Shown here in pieces: positions 1-10,751 of a DNA stretch of 64,000 nucleotides. The translations under genes and the position numbers were made by a program. Where the stretch lies: assembly GCA_007644065.1 (NCBI GenBank), contig VJWN01000010.1:1302001-1366000 (forward strand), written 5' to 3'. The stretch's first letter is position 1, and every line of letters starts with the position of its first letter. Below the pieces are notes generated by a model. That model did no database searches. It worked only from the letters and a program-made list of their open reading frames with translations, and was not told where the DNA came from. Source of the DNA: Margaritispora aquatica. Lineage: Eukaryota; Ascomycota; Leotiomycetes; Helotiales; Discinellaceae.

Positions 1-243
1 TCCTGAGGTCAAGCCTGGGGCCGATTGGTATCGAGTACCAGCCTTAGCAACAACTGCCAGCTTTGTGGTAGGTCCTGCTACATCTCTGCTGGCCACCTTG
101 ATGCCAGCGACATCTGCAGTATCATACGAGAAGGATGTTGATCCAGATATGGAGGCTGCGAGACCACGAGTGTTGGATGGGTTTACGCTCTGCCTGCGGA
201 GGGCAAGCTGCGCATTTCGTCCGATCGCTGACCGTGAGATCAT
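1..243 (-). CDS. QCR2: Cytochrome bc1 complex core protein 2, N-terminal part (cut by window edge)
   Basis: Reading the minus strand from the ATG at 243 gives 81 uninterrupted codons to base 1, so only the N-terminus is present. It begins MISRSAIGRNAQLALRRQ, an Arg/Ser-rich, acid-free leader typical of a mitochondrial presequence. It continues with AGIKVASRD, GPTTKLAVVAKAGTRYQ and APGLTSG, which I recognise as the start of the M16-peptidase-like fold of ubiquinol-cytochrome c reductase core subunit 2. In that family the protein is a non-catalytic structural subunit of respiratory complex III on the matrix side of the inner membrane. No intron is seen in the visible part. The gene is divergent from RPC82, with 348 bases between the start codons, and has a CCAAT box upstream. 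The rest of the gene lies outside the window. Confidence 0.88.
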   Translation of the reverse strand, partial: MISRSAIGRNAQLALRRQSVNPSNTRGLAASISGSTSFSYDTADVAGIKVASRDVAGPTTKLAVVAKAGTRYQSAPGLTSG

Positions 244-394
244 TGTTCGAGAGGTATTGTTGTGATTGTGAATACCGAGTAATTGACTGGGGGACTGGAA
301 GCTGTTCTGTTGTGGTCGTGAAGCTCCGGATCTCTGAAAATCGGGTGTTGCAGGCACTAAGACAGAAAGTAGCTTAGCTCGGACCTGGCTGACC

Positions 395-399
395 ATTGG
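395..399 (-). promoter_or_regulatory. CCAAT box upstream of QCR2
   Basis: On the minus strand these bases read CCAAT, about 150 bases upstream of the QCR2 start codon. The Hap/CBF complex is known to bind CCAAT and to control respiratory genes in fungi, so the site fits the gene. The five-base motif is short and its use here is inferred from position only. It also lies in the shared promoter with RPC82. Confidence 0.35.
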
Positions 400-591
400 G
401 CGGCTGAATTTTGGAATCTGGCGGGGTGAACATTTTTGGTTGCCGACCATCAAACGAATCTCTCAAATATTCTGTACAGCCTCGCATCCACCCATATATC
501 TACCATTTCGACTCCATATTTCGTCAATGAATAACCGGTAGCACTGGTGGCAGCTCTAGAGATCTTGGAATCATCTCTGGTAGCAGTAACA

Positions 592-2840
592 ATGTCTCGA
601 GTGAGTGTTTGCTTGTCTTATGTGGAAGCGCGCTTTGCGCTTTGCTTCCATAATTCAGCTTAAGCATGCGCAGTAACTAACCTACATAAATTAGTCAAGA
701 CATGCAGTTGAGCTTTGTGCTCTCCTTGTCGACGAGATCTATGGCGAATTGAGCTCTGTATGTCTTCAATTTCATTCAATTCTAATATCAATGTGTGGTG
801 GAGTCATGGCTTGACTACAAAAGTTCGGAGCCTACAATGCGATCATGCCTGACTGTTCACAGCGAATATTCACAGTCCTACTCCGCAGAGGCCGTTTGCA
901 AATATCACAATTGGCTCGACACACTCGACTCAATTCTCGACATGTCCAGAATGGGCTTGCAGTCCTTGTGCAGCAAGGCCTCGTCTACTATCATTTTGAC
1001 CCGGATGCGAAAACTACTTTCTACGATGCCAATCACGATGCGGCGTACGGATTAGTTAGATCTGGGAAGATATTGGAATCTATCGAGTCGAGATATGGAG
1101 CAGATGCAAAGGATGTCGCCCAAAATCTGTTTCTTTTGGGGCATACCAAAGTGGCCGATCTGGAGAAGCTGTATGACTCGAAGCCAAATGGCCACATGAA
1201 TGGAAATGGAACCAAACCAGCCAATGGAGTTAACGGACACGATAGAAGTTCCTATATCTCCACTGGCAAACTGCATGCTATTCTTGTTCGCATGCTTGAA
1301 GCTTGTGTTATTCAACCGGTTGTCAAGAGCATGCTACGAAGCCCTGTGGATAGTTACAACATTATCGAGAAGCAAATCATGGCCACTGATTATTCTGGTG
1401 GCGCTTCGGGAGGAGCAAGGCACAAGGACGAGCTCAGAGGCAAGATACGGGACCATCTGCATACTCTTAGATCTGAAGGGCAAAATTGGCGGCTCAAAGG
1501 CAAAAAAAGGCAACTTAATGGAGCTCAAACCAATGGCACAAACGGAGCAACTAAACGTAGAAGACTGTCCAACAATGGTTCTTCTGTCACTGCTTTCCAT
1601 CAGTATGAAGATGACGGGGCGAGACTTGAAGTGAGTACCTTGACATTTGAACTGAGGTTGATACTAACATTGCTAAAAGCCTGACTTGGTATTGCGTATA
1701 AATTACGAGAAATGCAAAGTTTTGCTTCGCAACCAACGTCTCGTAGCACTTGCAAACGAACGAATTGGAACCCCGACTTCACTCGTGTATGCTAAAGCAC
1801 TGGATCTTATAGAAGACAAAATCCACCGATGTCGACTAGACCCCTTGGTTGACGATATGGGAGGTGACGGTGTGGAGGGACCCACATTCACTACCATGGA
1901 AGTTGCAGCCGCACTAGACATGTCTGTCAATGTTGCCAAAGGAATTGGCAAGGAGAACGGAATGGATGATGTACCGAGCCTTGGATTAAAGAATGGGAAG
2001 AAGCGCAAAGGAGGCATCGGAAGCGATGAGGATGAAGAAATGGGTGGGGCGAATGGCCATGAAAATGGAGCAGACGCGGATCAAACATTTGATTACCTAG
2101 ATGATCCCTTCCCTGACGATGATCTCAAACCTGTAAAGCGTCCTCGCGTCACATTTCAAGACCAAACTCCGGCGTCTGGATTTGAGAGTGGCGAAAACCG
2201 ACTTTTACAAGTCAAAAAGCATCTCCAGATCCTTGAGAGTAGCGATGTTAAATTCATCCACAAGACCGGCGCCCGTGGGCAAGGTGAATGGGGTGTCGAT
2301 TTTGCCGCCATCATTCAATACATGCAAGAAGCCGAGCTTGATTTGATGATGTTGGAAAATTACGAACAAGCTGGTCTTCGCTTAACCAGAATCTTCAGAA
2401 AATTTGGGAAGATTGACGAGAAGCAACTCCCCACTATCGCTCTTATGAAGCAAAAGGATATCCGCGCCAAGCTCGCCGAGATGCAGATGGCAGGAGTGAT
2501 GGACATCCAGGAGCTTCCAAAGGATGCATCGCGCGCGACACAACGAACAATATTTCTCTGGTACTTTGACAACGAGCGCGTCTCCGCCATCCTCTTGGAC
2601 AAGATCTACAAATCCATGTCTCGATGCTATCAACGCCTGGACGTCGAAAAGCGACGTGCACATGACGTTCTGACTCTGACAGAGCGGTCTGACATCCGAG
2701 ATTTACCGCAAGACAAACTCCTCGAGCCACTCGGACCTGCGCAGTTCAATCTCCTCCTCGAGATCCGCGCGAAGGAAGAGAAGATCCTGGGCCACATCCA
2801 CAGACTCGACGAGATGGTTGGTGTTTTCCGGGACTACTAG
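592..2840 (+). CDS. RPC82: RNA polymerase III subunit RPC3/RPC82
   Basis: The four-exon model is 592-600, 695-757, 863-1630 and 1680-2840, giving 666 residues. The start was chosen because the short first exon (ATG TCT CGA, then GTGAGT) joins in frame to give MSRSRHAVELCALLVDEIYG followed by SSRIFTVLLRRGRLQ, the expected N-terminus of the family. Winged-helix segments follow, for example LARHTRLNSRHVQNGLAVL near residues 40-60. There are Asn/Gly-rich linkers (NGHMNGNGTKPANG) and a basic KKRQLNGAQ...KRRRL patch. The C-terminal helices end in LLEIRAKEEKILGHIHRLDE. RPC82 is part of the Rpc82/34/31 subcomplex that opens promoter DNA for tRNA and 5S rRNA transcription in the nucleus. All introns are GT-AG, with branch-like CTGAC and CTAAC. 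The length is close to the usual 620-670 residues. Confidence 0.92.
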
Positions 2841-3916
2841 ATCTAGGTGTTTCCAATATTGGTGGTCGGGGTATTTCGCGATGTTTGATATGGAGTGAGT
2901 GGATCGGGCTGGACATATTGCATTGGGATGGCGCTTTTTCTGAACGCATTTTACAGTCACAAAACGGCGTTTTTTTATTATTTTCATTCCCTGTCTGTAT
3001 GGTAGGCAACAAACATATGCTCACTGTGGATATATGGATATGAACATGGGGACTTTGATGATACCATGGGTGTCATATGTGCTTTACTGTTGAATACCGA
3101 CAGCCAGTACCTACTTACCTTAGTTACTGAGGTGCATAAAATGCATACTCGGGCTTGACTATCAATGTCAACCAGTACTCAAATTTTATCCATTTGCAAA
3201 TGCGGCTCGTGAAAGAAAGTCTTCCCAATCTGCAGTTCTCTTTGATGTCACGACTGCCATGACTGTTAACGTCTTTACACCAAAGAGGTCGTTCATATAT
3301 GAGACATAGAAAAGTAGAGGGAGACAGTCAGGAAGATGCATTGGAAAGCTCCTTCGACTTGTGAATATCTATTCATTTAATCTGCACTTCCATGAACTAG
3401 AAAGTGCATCGGCGCCTATCTACATCACCATCAACATCGTGATTGCTTCCCGGAGCTCCCAGCGACCATACATGAACTCACTCAATCGCTCACTCGCTAG
3501 CTCGCTCGCTCATCCGCATTCTATGCATCATCTAATCATCGCAATTAAACCAAACCCAAAGCCCAATATGTATGTGAGGTATGAACCTCGAGTAGCCCAA
3601 AAGCAGAACGCCTCTCCCAAATGCTCGTATGATCAATGCCCTTTTTTCCGTCTCCTATTCGATTCGTAATGTCATGTGTGAGGGTCGCGATGTCATCCAA
3701 TATCCTCTTGAATCGACCCGTACCATTCCTTGGCATGCCAGCCCAACGCCACCCACTTGCCTGACCATGATTGTGACATAAATTCTTGGATTCGTTTAGC
3801 TTTTCAACGCGTACGTATCTCAACTCCTTCCCGTTTGTGCTTGTGATGAAGTGCTATATGCAACACTGATCAATATGTATGTATTATCGTGTTCAACGAC
3901 GTTTCCTCTTCAACTT
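2841..3916. other. Intergenic, convergent 3' ends
   Basis: This spacer lies between the 3' ends of RPC82 and the PTP gene. The open frames here are short, overlapping and low in complexity (for example Ser/Leu/His-rich runs around 3470-3540), and I see no domain or splice pattern. It probably holds the two 3' UTRs. Confidence 0.6.
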
Positions 3917-6639
3917 TCAAGAACGACGGTCGTTGCTGATGCGTGTTTCACTACCGCTGCGTTCCCTCCCCAGAGCCGGCTTGTTGCCCATCTGCTGCTG
4001 ATGGATCCATTCCAATACGGTTTCGTAACAGAGCACATACTGCCTTAGACTTTGTACCATGCTTAGTCTTTGACCTCTGAAGTCTTCGACCGTCTTCTCG
4101 ATCAGGTCCAAATCTTGGTCGAAGATCCAGTCGCCATCCACATCTCCGTCACTATTACTCCAATCAAATGCACTTTGCTTGGAGCTTTTGGATACGTCTT
4201 CCATAGGGGTAGTCCCACTCCTTGCCTCCTTACGTTGTCGCTTGAGCATATCGATCACGGAATCAATGGTGCAGAATGTTCCTGTACGGCCACACCCAGC
4301 GCTGCAGTGTACCAACATAGGTCTTGCCGCCTCCTGCGATTCTGGCTCATCTGCACGAACAGACTGGCCAGAAGGTACAAAGTTTCGCTGAATAAGGTTG
4401 CTCAGCTCCACCAGTCCAAGTAGTTGACCAGGGCTCGCGGGAGCACCAAAGTCTGGCCAAGAAGGATAATGTATTTGAGTGATTTCCCGGATAGGCGAGA
4501 AAGGGTGGGAGGAGTGTGCAAGCGTAAATGTTCGAACAATTGCATAAGGTGGTTCAGAAGCGGGTGTTGGGGCTACAGTCTCCGCTGAAGTATTAGCCCG
4601 TCTCCGGCCAGACTCTCGATCACGTCGTTCTGCCTGAGTACGATGTCTTTTGGTATCAATAGACATTCGTTTCTCAGAGAGAGCCTTCAGCTTCATTGGT
4701 CCAAACTCTTTGCTTTCCCAATATGGATGGCACTTCAACTGGCCTCCTTCTTTCTCAGCCGTCAGCATAACAATGACACGAATGTCTTGGTCCCAAATAA
4801 CACTCCAGAAGTCCTACTGCATGTTAGTCTATGTCATACAAATAGAAACATAATATTCACCTCATATGTGGCAGGTAGAGGTCCCTGTGATGCAATATAA
4901 TGCTTGTTGCTTCGAGAGGCTTTGACGTGGCTTGCATTAACATAATCACAGGCTCCAGCAGGTCGATTTTGAAGCTTAACGCGGGCATGTTCAAATGGCC
5001 AAATGTTGTTGTATCTGTTCTTTCCACCTTTCTCGATGCCTGCAATTTGAACATCTTTGCGATCTGGTGCAGGTGTGCCATACGAGACACCCGAGGAGAG
5101 AGCTTTCGTCATTCTGGACTGTTCTGCTTGCTCTAGTCTCAAAAACTTGTCGGCGACCATCTTACCGTGGTCTTCTTTTGCTACTGCCTTGATGAGCCAT
5201 CTTGGCAAGATCTTTTGGGTTTCCGGAGATATTTCTTCGGGTATTTGAACATCCATTTGGCCAACGCCTCCAATCAAATCCTGGTTTTGACGAATGTTGC
5301 TGAAAAATGGGTTTGCAGCATTCTTTGTAAATGGCATGGCACAGCCGCCAGCAACAGGCGCAACCCCAGGCCCAGTTAAGGATAGGCTTACCTTCGATGA
5401 TTGTGTTGACCCAGCTGATGGTACATGGTCGACGAGTTGGGGAAACTTCTTTGAGAACTCTGAAAACCCACCTCTCAGAATTAGGGAGGCGCCGCTCCAC
5501 CCTTCATCTGAAAACTTCTTGAGCGTGTTGATAGCTGACATGGCATCCTTTTTCTCACTGGACTGAGCATCATATACCACGATATATTTGCATTCTCTCC
5601 ACTGAGAAAACCTAGCCTTCTCTGCTTCATTTGTGAAGGTGTCTTGGAGCTTTTGAAGATTGAAAGAATGGCGCTTTAACAAAGTCGTTGGTATGCAGAG
5701 ATTCAAAGCACCTCGTATTCTAGATAGAGAGAATTGAGGGAAGACTCGAAGATCGAGGAGCAGGAATTGAGCTGATGGCACTCGTTCTAGCATGCCCTTT
5801 AAATCCTGAGTAGAAACCATGCTTGGGCCACTTTCAAGTGATGTTGGAAGCGTCTCTGATCTAAGCTGTGTTGTCTTTTGAGGCAACCTTAAGTGTGGAG
5901 AGGGGGGATCAGGGCGATTCTGAGGTAGAGATAGTCGTGGATGTCTCTCATCGAGTCGTGAAGTAGTGTTGCGCTCGCTAGGAGGCATAGGAAGGCTCAT
6001 ATTGACTGGTGAATCTCTCCTCGGCATATCAAAGAATGATTGTGCTCCCGAAGATCCTCGAACCGCACCTCCAGATGTAGATCCATCTAGGTCCATAGGA
6101 ACAGGGCTCACATCCCGAACTTGTGGTTTCGATCTTGGTGAAGGCTCTTGCGTTTCTGTCCTTCGAGGTTTCCGCTCAGGTATTGGTCGTAGACCACTTG
6201 GAGTAGAAGAAAAGTGAGAGAGACTTCCATGGCTCAAGTTGAAACCCTGATTTCCCTCTGTTTGTCTTTTGAACGCTTCGAAATCTGGGTTGGAGTCTAG
6301 TGGAAGTGGCGATGCAGCGCCAAAGGACAGGATAGATGATGTAGGAGGACTCCAATTATCTCGCGGGCCAATTGCAGACTCTCGCGGATCACTAGTCAGA
6401 TCGACAGCAAGACCGAAATAATTAGGACTCGGAGTTCGTACGTCATTCTGAGCACCTTGTACACCTGGCGATTTAAGATGTGGCACCGCACCTGGTGGGA
6501 AAGACTGTCCAACTGAAGCAGCTACTCGTCCTGGGGGCAGAGATATATTATGCGGTGACTTTGTTGATGGTGGATTTGTATGAGAGTGAGATTGGGAGGA
6601 CCGCGGAACTGGTCTCGTCATTGTAGCCCTCGGTACCAT
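3917..6639 (-). CDS. Protein tyrosine phosphatase with N-terminal rhodanese-like domain (Pyp1/MAPK-phosphatase type)
   Basis: There are two exons on the minus strand, 6639-4861 and 4813-3917, with a 47-nt intron; the product is 891 residues. Residues 1-270 are Pro/Ser-rich and look disordered. Residues about 275-405 form a rhodanese/CDC25-like fold (FLLLDLRVFPQFSLSRIRGA, then YIVVYDAQS), where the loop that carries Cys in active rhodaneses reads YDAQ, so it is probably a non-catalytic docking domain. Residues about 541-870 are a classical PTP domain: NRYNNIWPFEHARV, YVNASHV, the WPD loop (Asp715), the P-loop HCSAGCGRTG (Cys763, Arg769) and the Q-loop QRLSMVQSLRQY. A Ser/Arg-rich insert lies between the WPD region and the start of exon 2. 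By family (fission yeast Pyp1/2, Ptp-type enzymes) it should dephosphorylate tyrosine in stress MAP kinases; the substrate is an inference. Confidence 0.88.
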
Positions 6640-7275
6640 TTTGTGAACTGTGTGGGATCGGATCGGGGGGCTAGTTTGTTTAGTCGAGCCAGTCTGCTGG
6701 AATATCTTTGGTGGGGGTGTTCAGTATCTCAATTCTGTGACGCCATTGTTTATTTCCTTTGAATATCTATCGCAAGCGGTTCTGCGGGATTGTTTGAGGA
6801 AATTTAATAGTGAGGTTGATTGCTCGCAGACTGGGAGAATTATTGAATACGACGCTGTTCGAAGTTGGAGAAGAGTCGTTCGTCTTGGAGGCACTGCGGC
6901 TCAATCGATGATGTCGATGAGGGGTGATGAGGCGATTATTTAAATAAGAGAGTAAAAGTAACGAGGTCGGAGAGCTGAGGAATCCAGGGTTTTGTAACGT
7001 TCGAAAGGGTCCGATTCAGTGTCGATCTTCCCCGAATTGGTGCTTTGGGTATTGTGGAGGGACGGATAACGTTATAATGTCTCGTGTCAGACTGATGAGG
7101 TCACAGAGGCTTCCTCCAGGAATAGGTTTGTTGCATATGAAGTAGCACAAGAAGCGTACTGTTGGATTTGGAGAAGGTCGAATAGGTACTTGTAGGTGAA
7201 TATATTTCGGAAAGAGGAGCAAGGAGCAGGAGGAACGGGAGGAGTGTAAAGGGTACTTATTCGAGGAAAGCAGGA

Positions 7276-7324
7276 TGGAATGGGATGGGATGGGATGGGA
7301 TGGGATGGGATGGGATGGGATGGG
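7276..7324. repeat. TGGGA pentanucleotide tandem repeat
   Basis: About nine near-perfect copies of TGGGA lie in tandem, purine-rich on the plus strand. The repeat is on the 5' side of the PTP gene, about 640 bases upstream of its ATG. Confidence 0.9.
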
Positions 7325-7469
7325 TTTCGGATTGCGGGTTGAGGGTTCAAAGTTGCGGGACAGCAATTTTTGGGAGCGGTGGAAGATCCAAGCCATTAAC
7401 GCCACCAAATACCCTCATTCTTCAGTACAGACCTTGACCTTTACAGTCCAACCTTACCTATGGCGTGGG

Positions 7470-7493
7470 TGGGTGGATGGATGGATGGATGGA
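7470..7493. repeat. GGAT tetranucleotide repeat
   Basis: There are about five to six GGAT units within a G-rich stretch, between the TGGGA and TAGGG arrays. Confidence 0.8.
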
Positions 7494-7615
7494 GTGGAGA
7501 GGGCACAGGACACAGGGCACAGGACATACTTTAGGCGAATGAGGTTTTGCTTTGAAATACTCCAGCCCTGTGGCAGTACATTCTTCTCCATTTCAACTTT
7601 CAACCTCCAGTACTA

Positions 7616-7652
7616 TAGGGTAGGGTAGGGTAGGGTAGAATAGGGTAGGGTA
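7616..7652. repeat. TAGGG pentanucleotide tandem repeat
   Basis: About seven TAGGG units occur, with one imperfect TAGAA unit. The unit is five bases, not the six-base TTAGGG of most filamentous-fungal telomeres, so this is a microsatellite rather than interstitial telomere. Confidence 0.85.
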
Positions 7653-8773
7653 TTACTCACTCTTCCAAACTTCCAAGGAACTCAAGCGAAGAAAGCCTTA
7701 CCAAATCCATGTTGCGGCGGTGCGCAGCAATTACAAACCTGTAGATGGTCTACTTTGCAACTAAATGTTTTATTTTTTTGGCGGAGATATACTGTATACT
7801 ATAGCTTTCAGCTTTGGACCACCACCGTCATCTGTCTGCAGTCAGGCTGACCTTAAACTCCTTTTGGGGGGTTGCTTAACATCCAGGAACATACCTTACC
7901 TTACCTAGTCCTTGATCATCAAGGCAAGGTAGCCTCAAATTGTTTCATTAACTCACGGTGTTAACTCACATTGCCTTACCGGATTTGTACTGTCTATACC
8001 CGAGGGGCTGCTTCAGTTGCAGGCGTCGCTTATGCAGGAGAGATCGGTGATCATCTGTCGAGGGACTCTTTCATCTTATTATGATTGGCTATACGGATTG
8101 CAAGGAGAAGGATGAGGCGACGAGGTCTCAAAAGCATTGACTGAGACATCTCGATAAAAAGGCCTCGATGAAACATCAAGGTGTTGTTATATACCTTACC
8201 TTAGTGCAATGCCTCATATCAAGCGCAAAGATTCATTCCTACAAGAGTTATTCGACACAGCTATTGTACATCCAGCTCAAGATGTAGTAATCGATTTGGT
8301 AGATGGTTTTTTCTTTTCTTTTTCCCTTCCCCCTTTTTGGTATCTCTCGATGCTGTAGACTTTGTTAGCTCCCATCTATTATTAATATTACATTCAGGAC
8401 TAGCACTTGTGTTTACCAATTATTCCTACCTACGGGTAGACTACCTACCCACCCTAGGTACCTGGTACAAACGCAACTTGTACCTCCGTAGATTCATTCT
8501 TTCGATGAAAAATCAATCTATCCATTAAGAATATGGCCTAACACCTAGATAGGTATAAGGTAGTTAGAAGGTAGGTAGAAATAATCAACATTTAATTATA
8601 TATGTCGAAAGCCCTCCAAGGCGCACTGGAAGTTGCCGGATCTCCCTCCCTCCTCCCTCCTCATTTCTTCCCCTTCGGAGACTTGGCAGGAAACTACGTC
8701 ATCTATCGCTTAACTCAGATACACGAAAATCGGGGGTTTCAGTTCATCGGTGAGTCGAGCGAGAATTTATGGC

Positions 8774-8850
8774 ATACCTTACCTTACCTTACCTTGCCTT
8801 ACCTTACCTTACCTACCTAGGTACATGGTTATATAGTTACATACCTTACC
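8774..8850. repeat. CCTTA tandem repeat and CCTTACC cluster
   Basis: CCTTA units are in tandem from about 8777 to 8815, with one CCTTG variant. They run into CCTACCTAGGTAC and another TACCTTACC near 8843. The same word recurs near 7897, 8193 and 28605, so it is a dispersed microsatellite of this genome. Confidence 0.8.
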
Positions 8851-10751
8851 TGTCTGTATATAGTCACGAGCAACAACTCAAGTGACATTGGGATTTCCGC
8901 CTCAAATCATCCCAAGGCTTTCGGACACTTCCAGAATTCAATCCAGGTGGATGGTGTGGTGTGTGCGGTGTGTACGAAAAAAAAAAAACCAGGTCATGGC
9001 CTTGAGATGCACAAGTAAAGAGTCCACATTTCCGCCCACGCCTTGGTAAGGAATCTAGACCAAACCAAATTTCATGTTCAGGGTGTAACATAGGATTCCA
9101 GACTCGAAGAACCATGGGATTTGCCCCTTCACTGCTGCCACTACTTGCAAACAAAAAGATGCTAGAGATGCCTTGGAACTAATGCTTAACCGTGACCGTG
9201 TTTACCAGGGCAGCACACGGTCTGTGGTCGGAGAATTGAGCCGTCAGTTTGCATCCTGGGCGTGCCAGCATTGGATTTAGATGTTCTAGATCTACATGCA
9301 AAAACCGTACGATATTGAACCATTTGGTAGGGTTTCCATTGGGGGGCGGGGAATGGCTGTATGTTTGAATGGGCGATGTCTTTGGTTAAGATGGAACGCG
9401 CCCGATGTCAAATTGTTCCCCTCAAAAGAACTAATGGATCTAGGACGTCATAGTTCTTACAACACATCGTATTTGGCTGAATTCTCGAAGTGTTATGGGT
9501 TTTCAAATGATGCGCCAATACTCGGTTCAGTTGAGTGATTCAGCCATATATCTCAACACATCTTCACTGTGTCATAGACAACCAAAACGACATTCAATCC
9601 ATTACGATATTGAATGCAGTTTCTCTTCGACTCGCTTCAGTAACGACTCCTTCTACATATAATCATCATATTCTCCTATTCTGGAGAAGCCACCAAAGTG
9701 TGCAGTACAAGTCTAGTTCAATTGCAAATCAGCATTAGTCAGGTCCAGGATCCAGAAGACGGGACACATGTCGAGTGACAGTTCGGGAAGATACAGAGAT
9801 ACAAAGCACTTGACTTCTTTTTTTTTCTTCTTATGTGCGATTTTATACAACCAACACTCAATCGCTGTTGTTGCCATGTATTTCCAGCAACTTCAGTCGT
9901 CAAGTTTCAAGTTCCAATCCTCATGCACCTCATACTCAGTCAGTTCTTCTCACGAGCTGCTATACTGCAGTCACTATCTCGATAGGAGATAAGATGGGAT
10001 TTAAAGTACAATGGCTATTAAGCTACCTATGCAAAGCATTCCATTGTTAGACTTGAAGCTACTTCTCTCCCTATGATATTGCTCTGCTATACTTGTCCTT
10101 TATTCATGTCCAAAACCCCAGTACCTTACTTCTGGCAGCTGCAGAAATCGGAGGGAAAATTTTGCTCCCACTTTTAAGGTTGTTAGAGTTCTCTCATACT
10201 TTCATGAGCTCTATGAGGGGGACCCAAGAGATCTTGACGCCGTATTCGGGCGGGGGCCGGGCCACGGTATTTGTGGACAACCCCACACACCGCGGCGTGC
10301 CGTCGAAATCTCGGTTACACGAACTGATAACGCTGGTTCTGTCGTTTTTTTAACTTTTCAAAACACCAAACCTGTTCATGCAAGATACCATGCAGCACTA
10401 TTCCATTGGCCGACCGCTAATCTGGAGTGAAGATCCTCACGATAACCATTGAAAGAACAAGATGTGGAAAATTTTGCTGATAAGCTTTTCCATTACTCTA
10501 TGCTATGGGCAAGAAACAAGCTCCAACCGCTTGTGGGAGCCATTAACTGCAAACTTTGTTAAAAGATAAGGAAAAGCCAAGGTGTTATTTGGTACTGCGA
10601 CATTACTATATCTCTCCTCGACTTCCTTGACATGATTATCTCACCTCGTGCATTGTCTTCTCGCTGTCCCCTATTGTCAGATAGGCTTGAAGCATTGAAA
10701 CAATTCAAGCTCAGTGGTGACCTTTAGGATATCAGAAATAGAGAATCCACT

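Larger units (their letters stand above)
6640..10751. other. Long gene-free region with simple repeats
   Basis: About 4.1 kb separate the divergent starts of the PTP gene and the MFS transporter. Frames are short and carry no recognisable domain; the 80-codon ATG frame at 9296-9538 has no homology cue or splice context. The sequence is rich in short tandem repeats, listed separately, and in scattered CCTTACC/GGTAAGG words (about 7890-7920, 8190-8205, 8774-8850). The right end must hold the transporter promoter and the left end the PTP promoter. Confidence 0.6.

Noticed and set aside
7616..7652. Interstitial telomere
   Set aside because: The unit is the pentamer TAGGG, not TTAGGG, and similar G-rich microsatellites (TGGGA, GGAT) occur next to it.
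9296..9538. 80-codon gene
   Set aside because: It has an ATG start but no domain, no splice partner and lies inside a repeat-rich gene-free region.
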